Source: Myxococcus xanthus
GTDB lineage: Bacteria > Myxococcota > Myxococcia > Myxococcales > Myxococcaceae
Assembly (NCBI RefSeq): GCF_900106535.1
Contig: NZ_FNOH01000023.1
Coordinates: forward strand, 1-64,000
DNA length: 64,000 nucleotides
Direction: 5' to 3'
Shown here: positions 28,769-35,710 of the stretch, one piece after another
Position numbering within the stretch: position 1 is the stretch's first letter
How the letters are laid out: each line of letters starts with the position of its first letter
Made by a program: the position numbers and the translations under genes
The notes under the pieces: generated by a model
Told to the model about the DNA's origin: nothing
Seen by the model: the letters and a program-made list of their open reading frames with translations, nothing else
The model's database searches: none

Positions 28769-31700
28769 TAGAGGAAGTCCTCCGGCTCCTCGTCATTCCC
28801 GCCCTGCTTCGCGGGAGTGGCGCCGTTGGTGGTGGCCGCCGGGCGGGCGTCCACCTGAGTCTCGGTCTGCGAGCGCAGCTGCGCGGTGAGGTCCGTCAGG
28901 TCCTCCTGCAGCGTCTCCGCCCGGGCCTGCTGCGCGTCCGCCGCCTTGGGCGCCGGCGGCGGCACGTCCTGGATGTTGGCCAGCAGGTCGCCGCCGATGA
29001 GCTGCACGCGGCCCTTCAGCGCCACCTTCTCATCGGGCATGTCGGGGTAGCGGTCCGGCTGGTACGTGGTGCGCAGCAGCTTCAGGCTCTCCGCGGCGCA
29101 ATCGTTGTAGACGTCCAGCTCGCGGCTCTTGGCCACCGTGGCGGAGAACGCCTCGGTCGCCTTGTCCTTGAGCGGTTGCGCCTGGTTGGCGAACTCGTCG
29201 CGCAGCGCCTGCTCCGACTCCTCATCCAGGCCGCGCGGCATGGGCGCGTTGATGAGGCGGTCGGCGAAGTGGTCATACGCCAGGCCAATGCGGTGCAGCG
29301 CGCAGATGGCGGGCTCGGGCGCGCCCAGCGTCACCGTCTGCACGTACTTCTTCTCCACCACCTGGAGCGCGCGGCTCTTGTCCTGGATGCTCGCCTTGAA
29401 GCGGTCCGGCGACGGCGGAGCACCCCAGTACAGCTTCAGGCGCCGGTACTCGTTCCAGTCCAGGTCCACCGACAGGAACTGCGCCTGCGCGGCCGTGGCG
29501 AGCGCCGGCTTCTCCAGCGAGCCCTGCACGCGGCGGGGCAGCTGGTCGAAGTGCTCGAAGATGCGCTTCTGCATGCGGGCCACGTCGCGCGTCTTGCCCA
29601 TCTTCTTGTACAGGTCGACGATGCGGCCCTCGGCGGCCAGGAACCGGCTGGGGGAGCGCATGTTGTCGCGCTCGTACTCCTCCAGCATCTTGATGGCCTT
29701 GAACGCGGCGCCGCTCTTGGCCGTCAGGTCGATGATGGAGAGGCGGATTTCGTCGGCGTCCTTCGCGCGCGGCCACAGCGTCAGGTAGTGCTCGCGGTTG
29801 CGCAGCGCCGCCTTCACCTGGCCCAGGCCCTCTCGGTAGGTGGCGGCGTTGAAGAGCGCCACCTGCGCCTTGGACTCGTCCCACTTCTGCACCACCGCGG
29901 GCTTGTTGTCGTCCACCGCGCCCCGCTTCTTCTTGCCGCCACCACGCGCCTTGGCGTTGCCCTTGTCACCCAGGCTGCGCTCGTAGCCGCGCACGTAGGC
30001 CTCGTACGTTGCCGCCGCGTCCTCGAAGTCGCCAATGGCCTCCAGCGCCTCCGCGTTCGCGTAGATGGAGTCCGGCACGTGCTTGGAGCGCGGGTACTCG
30101 GCGAACAGGCGCTTGCGCACCTCGATGGCCTTATCCAGGCGCTTCGCCTTGTAGTAGTCGACGGACGCGTTGTAGAGCGCCAGGTCGGCGATCTCCGTCT
30201 GCGGGAAGTCCTTCACGAAGGCGAGGTACGCCTCGGCGGCCTTCTCGAACTCCTTCTTCTCCTCCAGCTGGCTGACGAGCTTGAAGGACGACTGCTCGAT
30301 GAGCTTCGCCAGGTCGTCGCGGAACTTGCCCACCGCCAGCTTGTCATTGGCGTAGAAGCGCCGCGCCCACTCGTTCACCTTCGCGTAGTCCTGCAGCAGG
30401 TGGTACGAGTCGAGGATGAGGTTGGCGGAGATCTCCGCCGCGCGCTCGCCGTTCTCGAACTTGTACTCGGGGTAGCCGAGCGCGATCTCGCTGAAGCGCA
30501 GCACCGCCTCGTCGAAGTGGTTGTGGCGGTAGTAGATGTTGGCCGCCTTGAAGGCGATCTCCACCCGCTTCTCACCCTTGGGCACGTACTTGAGGTAGCG
30601 CTCACACGCGTCGAGCAGCGCCTTCTTCAGCGTGGGGATGGTGGCCTTCTTGGTGATGTCCGAGCCCACCGCCTCGCTCTTGCCCTCGCCCCGCGCCTCG
30701 CCCGCCTTGACGACCTCGTCGTAGGCCAGCACCGCGTTGTAGGCGGCGTTCTGCAGCCACTTGCCCGGCTTGCCCGGCTTCGGCTTGCCCTTGTCGTCCT
30801 TGGCCTCCAGCACCTTGGCGTCCTGGAGCACGACGAGCGTGTAGTTGGCGGCGGCCTTGTCGAAGTTCTGCAGGCTGTCGTTCAGCAGTTCGGCCCAGAA
30901 GAAGCGCAGGTCGTACGCCTTGGGGTTCTCCGGGAAGAGCGTGAGGTAGTCGCTGTACACCGCGTCCGCGTAGCGGAACGTCTCCTCGTTGCGCGTCTTC
31001 TTGCCCTCGTTGTGCCAGGTGACGGCGAGGTTGGACAGCGTGCGCTCGGACAGCTCCTTCGCCTCCGCCAGCAGCTTCTTGTCCTTGTCCTCCTTGATGA
31101 CTCCGGAGCCCTCGACCTCCTTCATGATCTTCACGAGCCGGCGCACCTGGACCACGGTGCGCTCCTTGTTGCCCATGCGGAGGATGCAGTCGACGATGCG
31201 GCCCTGGAAACCAGGCGCCTCGGGGGACAGCGGCTTCTCCTTGATGAGGCCGTTGTAGGTGATGGCCGCCTCGCGGTCCTTGCCATCGCCGTAGTACAGG
31301 TTGGCCAACTGCTTCAGCATCGTGAAGCGGTCTTCCGGGTTGGTGGCCACCTTGCCGAACTCCGCCCGGGCCTGCGCCACGTCACCGTGGTGCGCGAACG
31401 CCCGCACGTAGTCGGTGCGCGCCTCGCGCAGCAGCGAGCTTCGGCCGCCGCCCTTGCCGCCGTCCTTCTCCAGAGCGTTGGCGCCGGCGAGTTCACCGTA
31501 GAGCACCACCGTCTTGAACTTGTCCTTGGCCGACTCGAAGTCGCCCATGTTGTAGTGGCACCAGCCCTGCTTGTAGAGGGCGAAGGCGTACACCTGGCTC
31601 TCGGGGAACTCGGCGGCCTTCTTGTACGCCACCAGCGCCTTCTCCAGCTCCGGGCGCTTCCCCTTGGAGTTGTTGAAGTAGTACTCGCCGAAGGCGAAGT

Positions 31701-32343
31701 AGGCGTCCGGGATGAACTTCGACTGCGGGTGCTTCTCCACCAGGCGCTTGAAGGCCACCAGCGCCTTGCGGTCCTGGCCATCCTCCATGAGGTACTGGCC
31801 GAGGAAGAAGAGCACCTCGTCGGTGCGCTCGAAGTTCGGGTACTCCTGGACGATCTTCGTGTACTGCTCCACCGCGAGCTTGCCGTACTCCTTCTGCTTC
31901 GCGCTGAACTCCGCCTTCTCCGCCTTGGCCCGCTGCTGGCCCGCGGCGTCGTTGCGGTTCATGGCCTGGATGAGGTCGTCATCCTTCCGGTTGGCCTCGA
32001 AGAAGAAGAACTTGGACTCCTCCCAGTAGAACTCGCCCAGGCGGAACAGGAGGCTGGGGGCCTCCTTCGGATCCGGCGACAGGGAGATGATCTTCTTCAG
32101 CGACTGGATCTGCTCGCGCCGCTTGGAGGCCACCTGCAGCTCGACGCCCAGCCGGAACTGGTCGTACTGGAGCGCGGGGGCGACCTCTTCTTTCTTCTTT
32201 TCACGGGTGATGTCGCCAGCCAGGGACTTGTCCACCGCGGTGGCGGACTTCCGGCCGAGATCGGCATCGCGCGGGGCTTTCTTCTCCTGGGCGGCGGAGG
32301 CCGTGGCCAGGAGGACGAGGCAGACGAGAAGCGAACGGCGCAT
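28768..32343 (-). CDS. gltD: Periplasmic TPR gliding protein GltD (AgmU)
   Basis: GltD is the first gene of the glt operon. It encodes a 1,191-residue exported TPR protein with signal peptide MRRSLLVCLVLLATASAAQ. The mature part is TPR and TPR-like helical repeats nearly throughout (for example YPNFERTDEVLFFLGQYLME, HPQSKFIPDAYFAFGEYYF and YPRSKHVPDSIYANAEALEA), similar to YbgF/BamD-type modules. The acidic tail ends EEPEDFL. AgmU in M. xanthus is periplasmic and moves with the gliding machinery (recalled). ATG 32343 is chosen because AGGAAGACC precedes it and the signal peptide starts there; in-frame codons upstream lie in the promoter region. Confidence 0.92.
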   Translation of the reverse strand: MRRSLLVCLVLLATASAAQEKKAPRDADLGRKSATAVDKSLAGDITREKKKEEVAPALQYDQFRLGVELQVASKRREQIQSLKKIISLSPDPKEAPSLLFRLGEFYWEESKFFFFEANRKDDDLIQAMNRNDAAGQQRAKAEKAEFSAKQKEYGKLAVEQYTKIVQEYPNFERTDEVLFFLGQYLMEDGQDRKALVAFKRLVEKHPQSKFIPDAYFAFGEYYFNNSKGKRPELEKALVAYKKAAEFPESQVYAFALYKQGWCHYNMGDFESAKDKFKTVVLYGELAGANALEKDGGKGGGRSSLLREARTDYVRAFAHHGDVAQARAEFGKVATNPEDRFTMLKQLANLYYGDGKDREAAITYNGLIKEKPLSPEAPGFQGRIVDCILRMGNKERTVVQVRRLVKIMKEVEGSGVIKEDKDKKLLAEAKELSERTLSNLAVTWHNEGKKTRNEETFRYADAVYSDYLTLFPENPKAYDLRFFWAELLNDSLQNFDKAAANYTLVVLQDAKVLEAKDDKGKPKPGKPGKWLQNAAYNAVLAYDEVVKAGEARGEGKSEAVGSDITKKATIPTLKKALLDACERYLKYVPKGEKRVEIAFKAANIYYRHNHFDEAVLRFSEIALGYPEYKFENGERAAEISANLILDSYHLLQDYAKVNEWARRFYANDKLAVGKFRDDLAKLIEQSSFKLVSQLEEKKEFEKAAEAYLAFVKDFPQTEIADLALYNASVDYYKAKRLDKAIEVRKRLFAEYPRSKHVPDSIYANAEALEAIGDFEDAAATYEAYVRGYERSLGDKGNAKARGGGKKKRGAVDDNKPAVVQKWDESKAQVALFNAATYREGLGQVKAALRNREHYLTLWPRAKDADEIRLSIIDLTAKSGAAFKAIKMLEEYERDNMRSPSRFLAAEGRIVDLYKKMGKTRDVARMQKRIFEHFDQLPRRVQGSLEKPALATAAQAQFLSVDLDWNEYRRLKLYWGAPPSPDRFKASIQDKSRALQVVEKKYVQTVTLGAPEPAICALHRIGLAYDHFADRLINAPMPRGLDEESEQALRDEFANQAQPLKDKATEAFSATVAKSRELDVYNDCAAESLKLLRTTYQPDRYPDMPDEKVALKGRVQLIGGDLLANIQDVPPPAPKAADAQQARAETLQEDLTDLTAQLRSQTETQVDARPAATTNGATPAKQGGNDEEPEDFL

Positions 32344-32436
32344 GGTCTTCCTAGGAGAGGGGCACCGGCGTCCCCAGTTGCTTGCTTGGTAGGCAAGTGT
32401 CCGGGAATCTTCGGGAATTTCCATTCGGGGACCCTC

Positions 32437-32466
32437 ACTATGCGCGGTTTCCGCGCGGCGGGTCAA
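32437..32466 (-). promoter_or_regulatory. Probable sigma-70 promoter of the glt operon
   Basis: On the minus strand, TTGACC (32466-32461) and CATAGT (32442-32437) are separated by 18 bases, placing transcription start near 32430 and giving an 87-base leader to gltD. The spacer contains the perfect inverted repeat GCGCGG-TTT-CCGCGC (32442-32456), a good operator candidate. Confidence 0.5.
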
Positions 32467-32626
32467 CACTGACTGGCCGCCTGCTTTCCTCGGGGAGCGT
32501 CGGTTCAAAATCTTCCAGATTCGCTGTGAAAATCGGCGCGCTGGAGTTGCCATGTCGGACCTGCCAGGTATGGGGGAACGGACGGTCGGTTGTCCGGCCT
32601 CCCTGCACTGGAGTACGCGTCGGATC

Positions 32627-33283
32627 ATGAGTCTCCTCCCCGAAAGCGCCAGCTTCGAAGAGCTGGTGCAGGACTACTTCCTCGCTGTGCGTGGTGCGGG
32701 GCTGATGCTCTCCGCGCTGGACACCGAGCTTTTGACGACCTGGGCCCGGGAAGGCGTTCCCTTCGAGGTGGTGGCGCGCGGCATCTCCCGCTCGGCGGAG
32801 AAGGCCCTCTGGGACGCGCGGCCCGGAGAGCCGGTGCTGCGCTCGCTGCGCGCGTGCCGACGGCAGGTGGAGTCGGAGATCAAGAAGTACCGGGAGCTGG
32901 CGGCGGGCGCGGGTGAGGAACCCTCCTCCAGCCCCAAGCGCAAGCGGGCCCGTTCCTGGGAAGAGACGCGGCACGCGCGGCTGTGCGCGGCGCTCGAGGA
33001 CCTGGCGGGGCGGAACGAAGCGCTGTCGCACCGTGTGCGCAACCTGCGCATCACCGTCCTGGCGCATGTCCCGGAAGAGCCGGCGGCCATGGATGCCCAG
33101 GAAGCGCTGGCGTTCCTGCTGGTGCTGCGCGCCCTGCCCTTCCTGGACCGGTGCGCCGTGTGGCGTGAGGCCCTGGCGGCGTCCGCGGAACAACAGGTGA
33201 TGTCGCCGCGCGCCCGCAAGGTGTCCCGGCGCTTCCGGGTGCTGGCGACGGTGCGCCGGCGGCTGGGCGTGAAGGAGATGTAG
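32627..33283 (+). CDS. Conserved hypothetical protein beside the DnaC-like gene
   Basis: This is a 218-residue soluble protein without a recognised domain. The N-terminus (FEELVQDYFLAVRGAGLMLSALD, then ELLTTWAREGVPFEVVARGI) resembles the winged-helix or primosome-like start seen in replication adaptor proteins. A basic linker (KRKRARS) and a long helical region follow. It precedes the DnaC-like ATPase by 58 bases in the same direction, so the pair may work together in helicase loading; that is inference from position. An alternative ATG at 32552 has a better ribosome site (GGAGTTGCC) but adds 25 residues that look unlike coding sequence. Confidence 0.7.
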   Translation: MSLLPESASFEELVQDYFLAVRGAGLMLSALDTELLTTWAREGVPFEVVARGISRSAEKALWDARPGEPVLRSLRACRRQVESEIKKYRELAAGAGEEPSSSPKRKRARSWEETRHARLCAALEDLAGRNEALSHRVRNLRITVLAHVPEEPAAMDAQEALAFLLVLRALPFLDRCAVWREALAASAEQQVMSPRARKVSRRFRVLATVRRRLGVKEM

Positions 33284-33341
33284 GTGGGCGGGACGCCTGA
33301 CTGCCCGTTCAGTGGACTGACGGCCGAGGAGAGGCTCTGGT

Positions 33342-34304
33342 ATGGCGGTGCGTGAGATGGCTCCAAAGGCGAATGGCGAGGCGTGTGGTGTGTGCGGCGG
33401 GCGGACCTATGTCATCGAGCGCCGCGGGGACCAGGCCCAGGCGCGCATCTGCGCGTGCTCCGAGCACTGCTCGGTGTGCGGGGGGCGCGGGCACGTGCTG
33501 GTCGAGCGCGAGGGCGAGTTCAGCCAGAAGATGGGCCCCCGGCGCTATGAGGTGATGGAGACGTGCACATGCACCAAGCTGCGAACGCGCATTGCTCGCT
33601 TCGATGCGCTGGGGCTGCCTGCCTCAGCAGCGCATGCGAACTTTGAGAACTACCGCTCCTATGAGGAGGCACAAGACAGGGGCCGGAGTGTGGCGATGCA
33701 GTTCGCCTATCAATACGTCCAAGGCGGGTCGTCTAAGGGCTACATCATCAGCGGGCCTGTAGGTACCGGGAAGACCCACCTCCTGGCGGCGACGCTGGCG
33801 CACCTGGCGCTGGAGCTGGGCGTGCGTGGGCGCTACGTCGAAATCTCCCTCCTCTACGCGACCATCCGGCGTGGCTTTCAGGAGGGCAAGAGCGGCGGCG
33901 AAATCATCGGACCCCTGTCGGAGGTGGAGGTGCTGGCCATCGACGAGCTGGGCAAGGGCCGCGGAAGCCCCTTTGAGATGGAGACCCTCGATGAGCTGAT
34001 TGCCCGCCGCTACAACGCGGGCCGCACCACGCTGTTCGCGACGAACTACTCCCTGGAGCCGGAGAGGCGCGCCATGCGAAGCGCGGCGCCGTCGGGCTAC
34101 CGCACCACCGACGACTCGCGCAGCGCGGCCCGAGAGGCGGAGCTCCTGCGAGAGCGCGTGGGCGAGCGCATCTACAGCCGGCTGTGCGAGCTGTGCACCT
34201 TCGTCGAGTTTCCGAAGGAGACGCCGGACCGGCGCCGCCCCCGACAGGAAATGAACGCGCCCATGCACCATGCAGCGGGCAACGGGCGGCCCCAGGGACG
34301 ATAG
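33342..34304 (+). CDS. DnaC/IstB-like AAA+ ATPase with N-terminal zinc sites
   Basis: This 320-residue protein is a replicative-helicase-loader-type ATPase. Walker A is GPVGTGKTHLL (about 141-151), Walker B is VLAIDELGKG (about 196-205), sensor I is LFATNYS, and an Arg-rich segment RVGERIYSRLCEL forms the sensor II/arginine-finger region. The N-terminus carries eight cysteines as two four-Cys sites: C15, C18, C37, C39 and C43, C46, C75, C77. The second pair sits in a DnaJ-like CSVCGGRG motif. E. coli DnaC lacks such zinc ribbons. The ATG at 33342 has GAGGAGAGG upstream; ATG 33357 is an alternative. Whether it loads DnaB at oriC or acts elsewhere cannot be told from sequence. Confidence 0.8.
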   Translation: MAVREMAPKANGEACGVCGGRTYVIERRGDQAQARICACSEHCSVCGGRGHVLVEREGEFSQKMGPRRYEVMETCTCTKLRTRIARFDALGLPASAAHANFENYRSYEEAQDRGRSVAMQFAYQYVQGGSSKGYIISGPVGTGKTHLLAATLAHLALELGVRGRYVEISLLYATIRRGFQEGKSGGEIIGPLSEVEVLAIDELGKGRGSPFEMETLDELIARRYNAGRTTLFATNYSLEPERRAMRSAAPSGYRTTDDSRSAAREAELLRERVGERIYSRLCELCTFVEFPKETPDRRRPRQEMNAPMHHAAGNGRPQGR

Positions 34305-34376
34305 TCACGTCACGCGGGACGGCTGTCTGCGCCATCCCGCTCGACGGCCGGCGGAGGCTTCGCGCATCCTGCTTCC

Positions 34377-34703
34377 ATGACTGACGCCATCATCGTCCTC
34401 GTCACCGCGCCCACCGAGGACAAGGCCGCCGAGCTGGCCCGCGCGCTGGTGGAGGCGCAGCTCGCAGCCTGCGGCAACATCGTTCCCGGCTTGCGCTCCA
34501 TCTATCGGTGGGAGGGGAAGGTCCAGGACGAGCCTGAGGTCCTGCTCCTCCTCAAGACGCGCGCGGCCCTCTTCGAGCCGCTGCGCGCGCGCATCGTCGA
34601 ACTGCATCCCTACAACGTCCCGGAGGTGCTGCGCGTGGACATCGCGGAGGGGCACGCGCCGTACCTTTCCTGGATTCTGGGCAGCACCCGCGCGCCGGAC
34701 TGA
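34377..34703 (+). CDS. cutA: CutA-family divalent-ion tolerance protein
   Basis: This is a 108-residue CutA1 homologue, a small trimeric ferredoxin-like protein linked to copper and other divalent ion tolerance, although its true role is unsettled. Family hallmarks are VLVTAPTEDKAAELARALVE, AACGNIVPGLRSIYRWEGK, the LLLKTR strand, and the end motif HPYNVPEVLRVDIAEGHAPYLSWI. The length is normal. No ribosome site is evident. Confidence 0.95.
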   Translation: MTDAIIVLVTAPTEDKAAELARALVEAQLAACGNIVPGLRSIYRWEGKVQDEPEVLLLLKTRAALFEPLRARIVELHPYNVPEVLRVDIAEGHAPYLSWILGSTRAPD

Positions 34704-34857
34704 AGTCCCACTCCCCTGCTCGACTGACTGGCGCAGCCAGCACTCCGCCTGCGGCTGGAACAGTGAGGGAGCGGATTCAGAGAAGGGCTCGTGCGCGGCC
34801 TCCGGCAGAATACGGCGCGGCGAAAGGAACGTTGTCGGCTCGCCCTCGGCCTCCAAC

Positions 34858-35710
34858 ATGCTGACGCCCACGCCGCGGAACGACAACGACGACGTTTCTG
34901 GCCACGATGACGAAGACGACACGCCCGTGGTGGAGCAGCCGCCTCCCGTCCCTGAGCCGCAAACACCGGAGCCGCGCGCCTACGCTCGGGAGTGGTACGT
35001 CAGCCCGTCTGGCAATGACTCGGCGAATGGCTCGCGTGAAAAGCCGCTGCGCACCATCTCCAAGGCCCTGACGCGGGTGGGCCCGGGGGAAATCATCCGC
35101 GTCCAGAGAGGCACTACACAGAGAAGCTCAACATCGACGCCAGCGCCAAGGCCGGCACCGCCGAGGCCCCCATCACCCTGCGTGGCGAGGACCTGCCCAT
35201 ACTCGTTCCCACCCACAGCGGCTGGTTCATGGCCCACGTGCAGCGCCCCCACTGGCGCATCGAGGGCTTCGAGTTCGACGTCCGGGGACCACGGGCACCG
35301 TGCTCGCGGGCAACGAGCTGCACCACGGCGCGTTCGGGAGCGGCATCAGCACCGACGCGGGCAACAACCTGTTCGCCACGCGCAACGCCGTCAGCATGGG
35401 CCTGTCCGCCCCCGGACTCAGCATGACGTCCAACCTCTCCCTGGTCGACGCCGCGTTCCACACGGGCATCTTCGTCGCCCCACAGAGCGGGTGGGTGGGC
35501 AGCACGCTCGCCCACTGGCTGTCGAACGGCGTGGAGTTCGACTCGGATGAGAGCGGCGGGCCGCTGGTGGACCTGGACACGCTGATGCCCGGCGAGTGTG
35601 CGGTGGACCGGGGCACGGACCTGAGGCTGCCCTACTGCGGCACCGCGCCGGACATCGGCGCGGTGGCGTCGGACTGCCCCGAGGCCACCACCGCCGCGCT
35701 CATGGAGTAA
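34858..35710 (+). pseudogene. Right-handed beta-helix (DUF1565-type) protein gene with two frameshifts
   Basis: Three reading frames together spell one protein. Frame 1 gives an Asp/Pro-rich start and EWYVSPSGNDSANGSREKP to IIRVQRG. The sequence continues in frame 3 from about 35115 (YTEKLNIDASAKAGTAEAP, then THSGWFMAHVQRPHWRIEGF). It then moves to frame 2 from about 35290 (TTGTVLAGNELHHGAFGSG) to the stop at 35710. The pieces form a typical pectate-lyase-like beta-helix protein with the opening WYVSPSGxDxAxGS. Each junction is explained by one missing base, near 35113 and near 35288. The signal peptide is also not visible. This is either a real pseudogene or two sequencing errors. The stop overlaps the end of the convergent 35700-38258 gene by 11 bases. 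Confidence 0.75.
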
